From: Nocardioides gansuensis
GTDB lineage: Bacteria > Actinomycetota > Actinomycetes > Propionibacteriales > Nocardioidaceae
DNA: 64,000 bases
NCBI RefSeq assembly: GCF_003076135.1
Contig: NZ_QDGZ01000013.1
Span: 1 to 64,000 of the forward strand
Reading direction: 5' to 3'
In this document: one piece after another, positions 16,843-27,319 of the stretch
How the letters are laid out: the number at the start of each line of letters is the position of its first letter
How positions within the stretch are numbered: position 1 is the stretch's first letter
Position numbers and translations under genes: made by a program
Notes under the pieces: generated by a model
The model's database searches: none
What the model was told of the DNA's origin: nothing
The model's input: the letters and a program-made list of their open reading frames with translations, nothing else

Positions 16843-17891
16843 GCGACAAGTGCCTGGTCGGCGGGGTCAACGCCGCGTTCGTCGGTGTCGACGACCTGAC
16901 GAGCCACCTTGACCTCTACGTGGGCCAGCTCGGCTGGTCCGTGGCCGCCGAGGGCGTCATCGCGCAGGAGGCCGCGGAGCGGCTGTGGGGGAACGGCGTC
17001 GGCTCGGTCGGCTACGTCGAGCTGCGCGCCGCCGGTGCCGGGCACGGCCGTCTGGTGCTGCTCCGGGTCGGCGGCCGCAAGGCCCCCGAGCACCCCTCGC
17101 AGGCGGACACCGGACTCGTCGCGATCAACATGTACACCCGCGACATCGAGGTCAGCCACCGCGAGCTGACTGCCGCCGGCCAGCGCTTCCGCACGCCGCC
17201 CGCCACGTGGGCCGTGCCGCTGGGGGAGAAGCTGATCTCCGTGACCCAGACCTTCCTGCTCGCGCCCGACGGGGTCGACGTGGTCTTCGTCCAGCCCGCC
17301 ACCGCGCGCGGCACCGCAGCGTGGGACGCCGAGCCGGAGCGGCACTACACCGAGCTCACCTCGGTGGTGTGCCACGTGCCCGACTACGAGGCCGAGGTCG
17401 CCTTCTGGGGGCCCGACGGCCTGGGGCTGGACAGCTGGTACGACGTCTCCTTCACGCACCCAGGCCTCGACGAGATGGCCCAGCTCCCGGCGGGCTCCGA
17501 GATGCGGCTGTCCTTCCTAGCTGGCCCGACCACCGCCCGGCTGGAGATCACCCGGCTGGCGGACCGCTCGCTCGGCACCGACCGGCGGCCGCACCAGCGG
17601 ACGGCGCGCGACCTCGGCCACACGGGCTGGCTCTTCCTCGTCCGGGACCTGGAGGAGACCCTCGCCCGGGTGCGCGACCTCGGCGGCTCCGTGCTCAGCG
17701 AGGCGCACACCGGGCCCCAGGCACTCTTCGACGGCGCCCGGGTCGCGTTTGTCGACACCCCCAACGGCCTGCCGGTGACGTTCATCGAGGACGCCCCCCA
17801 CGCCGAGACGTCACCCATGACCCAGCAGCACCCCGCTCGAGCACCACGACAGTCACACGACCAGCGAACAGCAACGACAGAGAAGAGGTAG
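16839..17891 (+). CDS. Double VOC-domain protein
   Basis: This 350-residue protein has two VOC modules: residues 1-150 (NAAFVGVDDLTSHLDLYVGQLGW) and about 165-320 (HYTELTSVVCHVPDYEAEVAFWG, then GLPVTFIED), plus a polar 30-residue tail. It may be a non-heme metal enzyme or a non-catalytic binding protein. The GTG at 16839 overlaps the flavoprotein stop. Only five bases separate its stop from the cupin gene start, so the four genes from 14549 to 19257 form one unit. Confidence 0.8.
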   Translation: MSDKCLVGGVNAAFVGVDDLTSHLDLYVGQLGWSVAAEGVIAQEAAERLWGNGVGSVGYVELRAAGAGHGRLVLLRVGGRKAPEHPSQADTGLVAINMYTRDIEVSHRELTAAGQRFRTPPATWAVPLGEKLISVTQTFLLAPDGVDVVFVQPATARGTAAWDAEPERHYTELTSVVCHVPDYEAEVAFWGPDGLGLDSWYDVSFTHPGLDEMAQLPAGSEMRLSFLAGPTTARLEITRLADRSLGTDRRPHQRTARDLGHTGWLFLVRDLEETLARVRDLGGSVLSEAHTGPQALFDGARVAFVDTPNGLPVTFIEDAPHAETSPMTQQHPARAPRQSHDQRTATTEKR

Positions 17892-17895
17892 GACT

Positions 17896-19257
<1,362 letters not shown>

Positions 19258-19260
19258 GCC

Positions 19261-19296
19261 AGGTGCGCCCCGCGTGCACCGACGCGGGGCGCACCT
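19261..19296 (+). terminator. Perfect 15-bp hairpin after the bicupin gene
   Basis: Positions 19261-19275 and 19282-19296 are exact reverse complements around a 6-base loop. It lies four bases after the bicupin stop and likely reduces read-through into the second flavoprotein. Confidence 0.7.
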
Positions 19297-19353
19297 TCCC
19301 CTCTCCCGGACGGAGATCCGTCCGCGAGGACCAGACCCCGAGTGGAGCGAAGA

Positions 19354-20799
19354 GTGATCAGCGAAGAGTCCTACGACATCGTCGTGGTGGGTGCGGGCAC
19401 GGCTGGCATCCCCTGTGCGATCCACGCCGCCCAGGGCGGCGCCCGGGTGCTGCTCGTGGAGAAGGACGCCCGGATCGGCGGGACGCTCCACATCACCGGT
19501 GGTCACATGGCCGCCGGCGGCACCCGGCGACAGGCCGAGCACGGGATCGAGGACTCCCCCGAAGAGCACCTCGCCGACATTCACCGGATCACCCAGGGCA
19601 CCGCCCGGGAGGACCTGGTCGAGGTCGTGGCGCGGCGCGCCCCGGAGACCATCGAGTGGCTGCAGGACCGCGGCTTCGCCTTCGCCCCCGAGACGCCGCG
19701 CATCGTCTATGGCCACGAGCCATACACCAAGGCGCGGACCTACTACGGCAAGGACGAGGGCCTCTCCGTCCTCGAGGTGCTCGAGGCCGAGCTGAGGACG
19801 GTCACCCAGGCCCACGACCTCACGTTGTGGACGCAGGCGCCGGTGACCGAGCTGCTCACGGCCGACACCGGCGGCTCGGACGCCGCACGGGTGGTCGGCG
19901 TCTCGGTGCTGCGCGGCGGAACCGAGGTGGCCGTGCGTGCCGGTTCCGTGGTGCTGGCCACCGGCGGGTACGGCGCGGACCCGGAGCTCTTCCAGGAGCT
20001 TGAGGGGGTCCCGCTGGTCTCCGCCGCGTCGCGCACCTCGACCGGTGACGGGCTGTACCTCGGCATGGCCATCGGCGCCGGGCTGCAGGGCGAGGGCACC
20101 TACCTGCCGTCCTTCGGCGGTCTGCCCGATCCACAGAGTCCGGGCCGGGCCAACTGGAGCGACCGGCAGCGCCTCACCAGCGAGCGGGCGCCATGGGAGA
20201 TCTACGTCGACCGCGACGGCCGGCGCTGGGTCCGCGAGGACGAGGAGTCCATCGACGAGAAGGAGCGGGCGCTGGTAGGCATCCCCGACCAGACGTTCTG
20301 GACCGTCTTCGACGACGTCGCCCTGGCGCGCGCCACCGGGACCATGGAGCAGATGATCGTCGGCAAGGAGCCCGACCAGGTGCGCGCGGTCGTCGACACG
20401 CGTCCGGGCCTGCACTCCGCGGACACCCTCGAGGAGCTCGCGCGCAAGGCGGGCATCGACCCGGCCGGGCTGCAGGCGACCGTGGCGCGCTACAACGGGT
20501 TCGTGGCCGAAGGGGAGGACCCCGATTTCGGCCGGACGCACCTCCCGGCACCGATCGCGTGCCCGCCCTTCTACGCGCTGCGAAACCACGCGATCACGCT
20601 GGTGACCTTCACCGGGCTGGACATCGGCGCCGACTTCGCGGTGCGGGACGGGCAGGGACGGGCCATCCCGGGCCTCTACGCCGTGGGCGAGGTCATCGGC
20701 GCCGGGGCGACGTGCGGCAACACGTTCTGCAGCGGCATGCTGATGACCCCGGCGCTCACCTTTGGCCGGCTCCTGGGCGAGGCGCTGGCGGACCGCTGA
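19354..20799 (+). CDS. Second FAD-dependent dehydrogenase/reductase (FrdA/KstD-like)
   Basis: This 481-residue flavoprotein is a paralogue of the one at 15379, sharing VVVGAGTAGIPCAIHAA, IGGTLHITGGHMAAGGTRRQAE, VVLATGGYGADPE and IPGLYAVGEVIGAG followed by a GxTFGRLLG end. GGAG five bases upstream favours the GTG at 19354; another GTG lies 12 bases earlier. It follows the bicupin across a hairpin. With the first flavoprotein it could carry out two successive desaturations, as KstD-type enzymes do, or one oxidation and one reduction. Confidence 0.86.
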   Translation: MISEESYDIVVVGAGTAGIPCAIHAAQGGARVLLVEKDARIGGTLHITGGHMAAGGTRRQAEHGIEDSPEEHLADIHRITQGTAREDLVEVVARRAPETIEWLQDRGFAFAPETPRIVYGHEPYTKARTYYGKDEGLSVLEVLEAELRTVTQAHDLTLWTQAPVTELLTADTGGSDAARVVGVSVLRGGTEVAVRAGSVVLATGGYGADPELFQELEGVPLVSAASRTSTGDGLYLGMAIGAGLQGEGTYLPSFGGLPDPQSPGRANWSDRQRLTSERAPWEIYVDRDGRRWVREDEESIDEKERALVGIPDQTFWTVFDDVALARATGTMEQMIVGKEPDQVRAVVDTRPGLHSADTLEELARKAGIDPAGLQATVARYNGFVAEGEDPDFGRTHLPAPIACPPFYALRNHAITLVTFTGLDIGADFAVRDGQGRAIPGLYAVGEVIGAGATCGNTFCSGMLMTPALTFGRLLGEALADR

Positions 20800-20816
20800 C
20801 GAGCCCGTTCGGAGCG

Positions 20817-20844
20817 TCCCCCCGCCTGGTCTCAGGCGGGGGGA
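20817..20844. terminator. Bidirectional 12-bp hairpin terminator
   Basis: Positions 20817-20828 and 20833-20844 are exact reverse complements around a 4-base loop. It lies between the convergent flavoprotein and GntR genes and overlaps the last codons of the GntR gene, so it can serve both. Confidence 0.75.
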
Positions 20845-21638
20845 CGGCCCGTCGGAGCGGACGGCCCGCACAGCTGACGGTGGGCGTCGGTGAAGAGCTC
20901 GACGGTGATGGCGATCACGTCGGCGGCCACCCGCTCGGCCTCGTCGGGCAGGCCCGCGGCGACTGCCTGGGCCAGCTGGTGGTGACGCTGCGCGGTGCCG
21001 GCGGAGAACCGCTGGAATTGCTGGAAGTCCGGCACCCGCAGGCAGGCGTGGACCGTGCCCGCGAGCTTGGCGAGCATCGCGTTGCCCGAGCCCATGAAGA
21101 GGGCGCGGTGGAAGGCCGTGTCCGCGACCAGCATGCCGGGGCCGTCCTTGGTCCGGGTGGCGAGCTCGATCATCCGCGCAGCCGCCACCAGCTCCTCGAT
21201 CGCGGCCGGGTGGCCGCGCTCCGCCATCCGGCGGGCGGCCAGCGGCTCCAGGCGTGACCGGATGTCCAGGGAGTCCTGCATCTGGGTGAAGCGCTCCGCG
21301 CCCGCGGCCCGCCACCGGATGACCTGCTCGTCCAGCGTGGCCCACTGCGACGGGTCGGTGACCCTGGTCCCGGTCCGCTGCCGGGCGACCACCATGCCCT
21401 TCGCGGCGAGCGTGCGGAGAGCCTCCCGGACCACCGACCTGGAGACGCAGAAGTGCCGGGCGATCCGGTCCGGGTCCAGGGTGCCGTGCACGTGGCCCAG
21501 GGCGATCCCGGCGCCGAGCATCTCGACGAGACGCCCGTGCATGCTGCCGACCTCACCGGGGTGCGGAGGTAGTGGCCGCACCGGCGCCGTCCCGCCCGGC
21601 GCTGCCGCCGCCGGGGAGCCGAGCGAAAAACCTGACAT
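20832..21638 (-). CDS. FadR-type GntR transcriptional regulator
   Basis: This 268-residue regulator has an N-terminal winged helix at about residues 35-100 (GRLVEMLGAGIALGHV, HFCVSRSVVREALRTLAAKGMV) and a C-terminal all-helical FCD ligand domain (RLEPLAARRMAE, DTAFHRALFMGSGN, RHHQLAQAV). FCD domains sense organic acids through a metal site. The ATG at 21638 follows a GGGAT-type element; a 30-residue Pro/Ala-rich leader precedes the DNA-binding part. It is divergent from the ThDP-enzyme operon, with an operator between them, so it may control that operon. Confidence 0.88.
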   Translation of the reverse strand: MSGFSLGSPAAAAPGGTAPVRPLPPHPGEVGSMHGRLVEMLGAGIALGHVHGTLDPDRIARHFCVSRSVVREALRTLAAKGMVVARQRTGTRVTDPSQWATLDEQVIRWRAAGAERFTQMQDSLDIRSRLEPLAARRMAERGHPAAIEELVAAARMIELATRTKDGPGMLVADTAFHRALFMGSGNAMLAKLAGTVHACLRVPDFQQFQRFSAGTAQRHHQLAQAVAAGLPDEAERVAADVIAITVELFTDAHRQLCGPSAPTGRPPA

Positions 21639-21688
21639 ATCCCGCAAGCCTTCCCAGTCGGTGTGACGTGAGTCAAAGATAGCCCGAC

Positions 21689-21713
21689 GGAATGATGTTT
21701 CGCATATCGGAAA
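21689..21713 (+). promoter_or_regulatory. Three-half-site operator, site 6
   Basis: Half-sites GGAAT, GTTTC and GGAAA have the 3- and 7-base spacing. It ends 12 bases before the start codon of the ThDP-enzyme gene, in the divergent region with the GntR gene. Confidence 0.7.
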
Positions 21714-21725
21714 GGTGGCGGTCTC

Positions 21726-23486
21726 ATGGAGTTCTCCGTCACCTCGCTCGGCCCTCGCGGCACCGCCGCCGCCGAGGTGCTGCTCACCACGCTGGCCGCC
21801 GCGGGCATCGAGCGGCTGTGGTTCTGCTCCGGCTCGGAGCTGGTGCCGCTGCAGGAGGCCGCCGCCCGGATGCGGGCACGCGAGGAGCGGTGCCCGGCCC
21901 TGGCACCGGCCATCCACGAGCACGTGGCCATCTGTGCCGCCATGGGCGAGAGCATGGTCACTGGCCGCCCCGTCGCCGTGGCGGCCCACGCTGACCTGGG
22001 ACCGCTGAACTTCGGCGCCGAGCTGCACACCGCCTTCCGCGGCGGGTACCCGCTCCTGATCCTCAGCGGCTACCCGGCCACCCATCCCGAGCGGCGTACG
22101 AGCCAGGCCTTCTGGAACCAGCAGCGCTGGGATCACGGCGAGGCGCTGAGGCAGTACACGAAGTGGGACTACCGGGTCGCGGCCCACGAGCCGCTGGGGA
22201 CGGTGGTCGCACGGGCGCTCCAGGTGGCCCGCACCGAGCCCACGGGACCGGTGCAGCTCACGGTCCCGGCCGAGGTGTTGGCGGCGGCCACGGTGGTCGG
22301 CGGCCCGGACTCGGCGGACCGGCTGGCGGTGGCCGGGCACGGTGGCGGCCACGAGCCCGGTATCCGCGAGATCGCCCGGCGGCTGCTGGGCGCCGACCGG
22401 CCGCTCCTGCTGACCGAGCGCGCCGGCAAGGACCCGCGCGCCGTCCACCTGCTCGCCGAGCTCTGCGAGCGGTACGCGCTCGGCTGCCGCAGCACCCGCT
22501 TCCGGATGAGCCTCCCGTCCCAGCACCCGGCCCAGCTCGCCGCGCCCCGGGTCCCCGACGCGGATGTCGTCCTGGTCCTCGAGCACCACGTCCCGTGGAT
22601 CCCGGCCGTGGACCCGCCCGGTTCCGACACCTGGGTCGCGGTCGTCGGGCAGGACCCGATCGCCGCCGAGATACCGCTGCACGAATTGGGCGCGGACCTG
22701 CGGATGTACGCCGCCCCCGCCGAGTTCCTCACGGCGCTCCTCGCCGAGCTGGATCGCCAGGCTCCCAAGCACCACGAACGGACGCGGCGGCGGGCCGAGC
22801 GACTGGCGGGGGATGCGCAGGCCGCCGGGGCGGAGCTCGAGCGCGCCCGGCGCGATGCGCTCGCGGAGCCCCACCTCACGCACGCCGCCCTCGGCGCCGC
22901 GCTCGATCAGGTGCTGCACCCCGACGACATCCTCGTCGACGAGCTCGGGGACACGCTGGGTTTGTCGCGCCGCAGCGAGCCGGGGACCCTCTTCCAGAAC
23001 GGCGGCTCGTCGCTGGGCTGGGCCACCTCGGCCTGTGTCGGGGCAGGGCTCGCCGCCCCGGACCGGGTCGTGGTGTGCAGCACCGGCGACGGCGCCTACC
23101 TCTTCGGCGGGCCCGCGGCCGCCCTGTGGGCGCAGCGCCGTTACGACGTCCCGGTCCTCACGGTGATCGCCAACAACGGGGGGTACCGGACCGGGACCAG
23201 CCACGTCGACGACTACTACCCCGACGGGGAGGTCGCCCGGACCCAGGACTACACCGGCGGCGTCTTCGACCCGGTGCCCGACCACGCGGCCGAGGCCAGG
23301 GCCGCCGGCGCCGTCGCCTTCACCGTCAGCACCCCGGCCGAGCTCCTCGCAGCCCTCGCCGAGGGCCGCGAGATCGTCCGGCGACACCGCACGCCCGTGG
23401 TGGTCGACGCGCTGCTGCCCACCCACACCGGGGACCGGCACGCGGGACCTGCCCATGGCACCAGTCACGGAAAGGCAAGACGGTGA
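21726..23486 (+). CDS. Thiamine-diphosphate-dependent enzyme (POX/decarboxylase-like)
   Basis: This 586-residue protein has the three-domain plan of ThDP enzymes such as acetolactate synthase and 2-oxo acid decarboxylases. The cofactor-activating Glu is at about residue 65 (IHEHVAICAAMGESMVTG). The central domain is poorly conserved. The ThDP/Mg motif begins GDG at 454-456 and ends NN at 483-484. It should decarboxylate a 2-oxo acid, cleave or join a C-C bond, or act on an acyl-CoA; the central domain is too divergent to say which. It overlaps the ABC ATPase by four bases, which ties it to uptake of its substrate. Confidence 0.82.
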   Translation: MEFSVTSLGPRGTAAAEVLLTTLAAAGIERLWFCSGSELVPLQEAAARMRAREERCPALAPAIHEHVAICAAMGESMVTGRPVAVAAHADLGPLNFGAELHTAFRGGYPLLILSGYPATHPERRTSQAFWNQQRWDHGEALRQYTKWDYRVAAHEPLGTVVARALQVARTEPTGPVQLTVPAEVLAAATVVGGPDSADRLAVAGHGGGHEPGIREIARRLLGADRPLLLTERAGKDPRAVHLLAELCERYALGCRSTRFRMSLPSQHPAQLAAPRVPDADVVLVLEHHVPWIPAVDPPGSDTWVAVVGQDPIAAEIPLHELGADLRMYAAPAEFLTALLAELDRQAPKHHERTRRRAERLAGDAQAAGAELERARRDALAEPHLTHAALGAALDQVLHPDDILVDELGDTLGLSRRSEPGTLFQNGGSSLGWATSACVGAGLAAPDRVVVCSTGDGAYLFGGPAAALWAQRRYDVPVLTVIANNGGYRTGTSHVDDYYPDGEVARTQDYTGGVFDPVPDHAAEARAAGAVAFTVSTPAELLAALAEGREIVRRHRTPVVVDALLPTHTGDRHAGPAHGTSHGKARR

Positions 23487-24298
23487 CAACCATCTCCATT
23501 GGCCACGTCAGCAAGCGGTTCGGCCCGCCCGGCACGGCCCCGGTTCTCGGCGACATCGAGCTGGAGATCCCCGAGGGTCAGTTTGTGGCCCTGCTCGGAT
23601 CCTCTGGGTGCGGCAAGACCACGCTGCTCCGGATCGTCGGCGGGCTGGAATCGGCGACCAGTGGCCAGGTTTCGATCGGCGGCCACCCCGTGACCGGGGG
23701 TGGCGCGGACCGTCGCAAGGCGCTCTCCGACGTCGGCTTCGTCTTCCAGGAGCACAACCTGCTCCCGTGGCGGAGTGCCCTACGCAACGTCCAGCTGCCG
23801 CTGGCGCAGCGGCGGATGCCCGCGCGCGAGCGGGTCGAGGTGGCCCGGCAAATGCTGGAGCTGGTCAGCCTGGGCCACGCCGAGCGCCGGCTGCCCCACG
23901 AGCTGTCCGGTGGGATGCGCCAGCGGGTTGCGATCGCCCGGGCGCTCTCCTATGACCCCGCCGTGCTGCTGATGGACGAGCCGTTCGGCGCGCTCGACGC
24001 GCAGACCCGCGACAACCTCAACCTCGAGCTGCAGCGGATCTGGCTGGAGAAGCAGAAGACCGTCGTCTTCGTCACCCACTCCATCCAGGAGGCCGTCTTC
24101 CTCGCCGACCGGGTGGTGGTGATGCAGGCGGGCCCGGGCCGGGTCGTCGCCGACGTCACCATCGACCTCGAGCGTCCGCGCGGGGTCGACGTCATGGCCA
24201 CGGCACGCTTCGCGGAGTACACGGGCGTCTTGCGCGAGGCGCTGACCCACGGGCCCGCGGCCGACGGTGCGCACGGCACGAACGGGGCGGTTGCATGA
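23483..24298 (+). CDS. ABC transporter ATPase (TauB/SsuB-type)
   Basis: This 271-residue ATPase has all the motifs: Walker A GSSGCGKTT, Q-loop VFQEHNLLPWR, signature LSGGMRQRVAIARAL, Walker B VLLMDEPFGALD and switch His in FVTHSIQEAVFLADR. This set is typical of the nitrate/taurine/sulfonate/thiamine-precursor importers. The GTG at 23483 overlaps the stop of the ThDP enzyme. It energises the permease at 24295. Confidence 0.92.
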   Translation: MTTISIGHVSKRFGPPGTAPVLGDIELEIPEGQFVALLGSSGCGKTTLLRIVGGLESATSGQVSIGGHPVTGGGADRRKALSDVGFVFQEHNLLPWRSALRNVQLPLAQRRMPARERVEVARQMLELVSLGHAERRLPHELSGGMRQRVAIARALSYDPAVLLMDEPFGALDAQTRDNLNLELQRIWLEKQKTVVFVTHSIQEAVFLADRVVVMQAGPGRVVADVTIDLERPRGVDVMATARFAEYTGVLREALTHGPAADGAHGTNGAVA

Positions 24299-25107
24299 GC
24301 GCCTCGTCCCGCAAGAGCCTGCTCGACCGCTACCTCGTCTTCCTCACCACGCCGCTGCTGGCCGCCGGCCTGATCGGGATTTGGCAGGTCTACATCGTGG
24401 TGACCGACATCTCCGCCTTCCTGCTGCCGGCGCCCCGCAACGTCCTCGACGCCTTGGTGCAACAGGTGAGCGACCCCTATATCTGGCAGGTCCACGTGTG
24501 GACCACCTTCACCGAGACCGTCCTCGGCCTGCTCATCGGGATCGTGATCGGCGTGGGCTCCGGCTTCGCCATCGGGAAGTCACGACTCCTGGCGCTGATT
24601 CTCAAGCCCTTCCTGGTGCTCACCCAGGTCACGCCGAAGGTGGCGCTCGCGCCGCTCTTCGTCCTCTGGTTCGGCTTCGGGGAGGGGTCCAAGATCGCGC
24701 TCGCCGCCCTGGTCTGCTTCTTCCCCCTGATGGTCAACACGGCGTTCGGGATCCAGTCGCTGCCCCAGGGCCACAAGGACATGGCACGGTCGATCGGCGC
24801 GGGCCGGGTCTTCGGGTTCCTCCGCGTCGAGCTCCCGCACACGATGGCCTACATCCTGGCCGGGCTTGAGCAGGCCATCGTGCTCGCCACGATCGGCGCC
24901 ATCGTCGGCGAGTACCTCGGGGGCGACAAGGGTCTTGGCCGCTACGCCCTCAACCTGCAGAACAACCTGCAGATCGACCTGCTCTTCGGGTCGATCGTGC
25001 TGATGGCCATGTACGGCCTCGTGCTCTACCTGGCCGTCACCTCCCTCAAGCGACTCCTCATCCCCTGGCACGAGTCCGTGCGGCTCCACACCAGGACCTT
25101 CGACTGA
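24295..25107 (+). CDS. ABC transporter permease (TauC/SsuC-type)
   Basis: This 270-residue inner-membrane permease has about six hydrophobic segments and the BPD-transport-1 EAA-like loop (KDMARSIGAGRVFGFLRVELPHTMAYI). Its start overlaps the ATPase stop (ATGA). With 23483 and 25182 it forms a complete importer. Confidence 0.92.
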   Translation: MSASSRKSLLDRYLVFLTTPLLAAGLIGIWQVYIVVTDISAFLLPAPRNVLDALVQQVSDPYIWQVHVWTTFTETVLGLLIGIVIGVGSGFAIGKSRLLALILKPFLVLTQVTPKVALAPLFVLWFGFGEGSKIALAALVCFFPLMVNTAFGIQSLPQGHKDMARSIGAGRVFGFLRVELPHTMAYILAGLEQAIVLATIGAIVGEYLGGDKGLGRYALNLQNNLQIDLLFGSIVLMAMYGLVLYLAVTSLKRLLIPWHESVRLHTRTFD

Positions 25108-25181
25108 TCCACCGCACGTCCAGTCCCATCCCGTCCCGCCCCGCACGAGGCAGCACGCCTCGACGATCTCCAGGAGCTGTC

Positions 25182-26231
25182 ATGCACCAGCACTCACTGT
25201 CCCGCCGTGGGTTCCTGACGGCCGCGACCGGCCTCGGCATCGCCATCCCCTCCGCCTCGCTGCTCGCCTCCTGCGGCGACGGCGCGGGCTCCTCGTCCGC
25301 TAGCGGAAGCATCGCCCGGACCTACCAGACCGCGTTCGGCTACAACGTGGGCAACGCCCCGGAGATGGTCGCCCGGGAGGCAGGCTTCTTCGCCGACCTC
25401 GGGCTGAACGGCCAGGTGATCTCCTCCACCGGTACACCGCAGGCAATGTCCGGGCTCCTGTCCGGGGGCACCCACTACAGCCGGTTCCAGTCGATCTCCG
25501 CCCTGATCACCATCGCCAACGAAGACGCGCCCTTCGTCGCCTTCGGCACCCCCGTCCAGCGCTCGGCCTTCGAGATGCAGTCCATGGCCGAAGCGCCAGT
25601 GAAGGGCATCGAGGACCTGGAGGGCCAGGCCGTGGGCGTGGTCAGCGCCGGTGGCACCACCGACCAGCTCGTCGACCTCATGGCGGTCAAGGCCGGCATC
25701 GACCCGAAGTCCATCGAGCGCAAGGTCACCGGCCTGGGCACCGCTGCGTACCAGTTTGCCAAGAAGGGCGAGGTGGCGGCCTGGATCGGCAGCGCCGCCG
25801 AGCGCGAGGCGCTCGAGGCAGCCGGCAGCCCGGTGAAGGCGTGGAACTTCGACGACGTGATGCCGGTGCCGGCCGACTCCTACATCTCCACGCTCGAGGA
25901 GGTCGAGAAGAACCGCGACGTGATGGTCAAGATGCTGGCCGGCTTCTACCAGGGGCTGGAATACGTCTGCGACGAGAGCAACGACGAGCAGACGATCGAG
26001 TGGGTGCGCAAGTACAACCGCGAGATCACCCCCGAGGACGCGCAGAAGCAGCTCGACCTGGTCCGGCCGCTCTACCTGGCTGCTGGCGAGGACCAGCTGA
26101 TGGTGATGCGCCCTGAGAGCTGGGAGTCGATGCAGGAGGCGCTGCTGGAGGCCGGCCTCATCACCAAGGCGGCGGACCTGTCCAAGGTCGTCCTGGCCGA
26201 CATGCTGGACGAGGCCAAGGACCTCCTGTGA
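25182..26231 (+). CDS. NMT1/THI5-like ABC substrate-binding lipoprotein
   Basis: This 349-residue exported protein has a twin-arginine-like signal (SRRGFLTAATG) and a lipobox (LLASC). The body is of the NMT1/THI5/TauA type, seen in GYNVGNAPEMVAREAGFFADLGL and FQSISALITIANEDAPFVAFG. These proteins bind small acids, pyrimidines, sulfonates or aromatic compounds. CAGGAG lies upstream of the ATG. The 74-base gap before it is the only break in the ABC set. Its stop overlaps the nitrilase-like gene. Confidence 0.88.
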   Translation: MHQHSLSRRGFLTAATGLGIAIPSASLLASCGDGAGSSSASGSIARTYQTAFGYNVGNAPEMVAREAGFFADLGLNGQVISSTGTPQAMSGLLSGGTHYSRFQSISALITIANEDAPFVAFGTPVQRSAFEMQSMAEAPVKGIEDLEGQAVGVVSAGGTTDQLVDLMAVKAGIDPKSIERKVTGLGTAAYQFAKKGEVAAWIGSAAEREALEAAGSPVKAWNFDDVMPVPADSYISTLEEVEKNRDVMVKMLAGFYQGLEYVCDESNDEQTIEWVRKYNREITPEDAQKQLDLVRPLYLAAGEDQLMVMRPESWESMQEALLEAGLITKAADLSKVVLADMLDEAKDLL

Positions 26232-27256
26232 CCAGTGCCCCGCGCTACCGGGCGCTGGCGCTGCAGACCGCCTGCTACTCCGTCAGCGGCTGTTCGGACG
26301 CGGCGTCCGCCCGGAACGTCATGCGGGCCGCGATCGACCGTCTGCACGGCGAGGTGGCCGCGTCGGTCCGGGTGACCGGTCCCGACACGCGGCTCGTCGT
26401 GCTGCCGGAGTACGTACTGAGCGGCCCGCCCGAGGGGGAGGAGCTGTCCGACTGGGCGGAGCGGGCCGCGCTGGCAGTCGACGGCGAGGAGTACCGCCGG
26501 CTGGGAGAGATTGCCGCCGACCTCGAGGTCTTCTTGTCGGTGAACAACTACGAGCTGGACGAGCACTTCCCGGGCATCTACTTCCAGGCGTGCGTGATCC
26601 TCGACCCCGTCGGCGCGGTCGCGCTGCGCTACCGGCGGCTCAACTCCATGTGGTCCGTCACCCCGCACGACGTGCTCGACCGCTACCTCGAGGTCTACGG
26701 CCCAGAGTCGCTCTTCCCCGTCGCCGACACCGAGATCGGACGCCTGGCCCCGATCGCCTCGGAGGAGATCCTCTACCCCGAGATCGCCCGCTGCTTCGCG
26801 GTCCGCGGGGCGGAGGTGTTCGTGCACAACTCCTCGGAGGTCGCCTCCGGACTGGTCAGTCCCAAGAACGTGGCGAAGCTGGCCCGGGCGCTGGAGAACA
26901 CGGCGTACGTCGTCAGCGCGAACACCGCGGGCCTCTACACCGGGAGCCTCCCACCGATGTCCGGGGACGGCTCCAGCAAGGTCGTCGACCACCGTGGCCT
27001 GGTGCTCGCCGAGGCTGCGGCGGGGGCGTCCATGGCGGCGAACGCCGAGATCGACCTCACGTCGCTGCGACAGGCGCGGCGCCGGGTGGCGATGGAGAAC
27101 ATGCTCGCCCGTCAGCGGTTCGAGCTCTACGCACCGACGTACGGCTCGGTGCGCATGCACCCGGCCAACCAGGTCACCGGGGTGCCGCCCCGGGCCCACT
27201 TCCGTAGCGCACAGGAGCGGGTCATCGCCGACCTGGCGGACCGCGGAGTCATCTAA
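26228..27256 (+). CDS. Nitrilase-superfamily protein lacking catalytic Cys and Lys
   Basis: This 342-residue protein follows the carbon-nitrogen hydrolase fold. The catalytic Glu is present (LPEYVLS, Glu61). The Lys is replaced by Arg (RYRRLNS, about Arg137). The Cys place, normally followed by an acidic residue and FPE, reads ASEEILYPE with Ser178 in the Cys position. Family knowledge says the Cys is essential, so this is either an inactive binding or regulatory homologue or an enzyme with new chemistry. It lies between the ABC importer and the DUF3598-type gene, with a four-base overlap upstream. Confidence 0.78.
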   Translation: MTSAPRYRALALQTACYSVSGCSDAASARNVMRAAIDRLHGEVAASVRVTGPDTRLVVLPEYVLSGPPEGEELSDWAERAALAVDGEEYRRLGEIAADLEVFLSVNNYELDEHFPGIYFQACVILDPVGAVALRYRRLNSMWSVTPHDVLDRYLEVYGPESLFPVADTEIGRLAPIASEEILYPEIARCFAVRGAEVFVHNSSEVASGLVSPKNVAKLARALENTAYVVSANTAGLYTGSLPPMSGDGSSKVVDHRGLVLAEAAAGASMAANAEIDLTSLRQARRRVAMENMLARQRFELYAPTYGSVRMHPANQVTGVPPRAHFRSAQERVIADLADRGVI

Positions 27257-27319
27257 GTGCGACCCCCGGCGGCACCCCCGACACGGAGCCCGCGCAGGGC
27301 CGAAGGAGACACGACAGGC

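Noticed and set aside
23483..26231. Calling the importer a taurine or sulfonate transporter
   Set aside because: The motifs are common to several substrate groups and no sulfonate-using enzyme is adjacent.
26228..27256. Annotating a functional nitrilase or amidase
   Set aside because: The Cys and Lys positions appear to be Ser and Arg.
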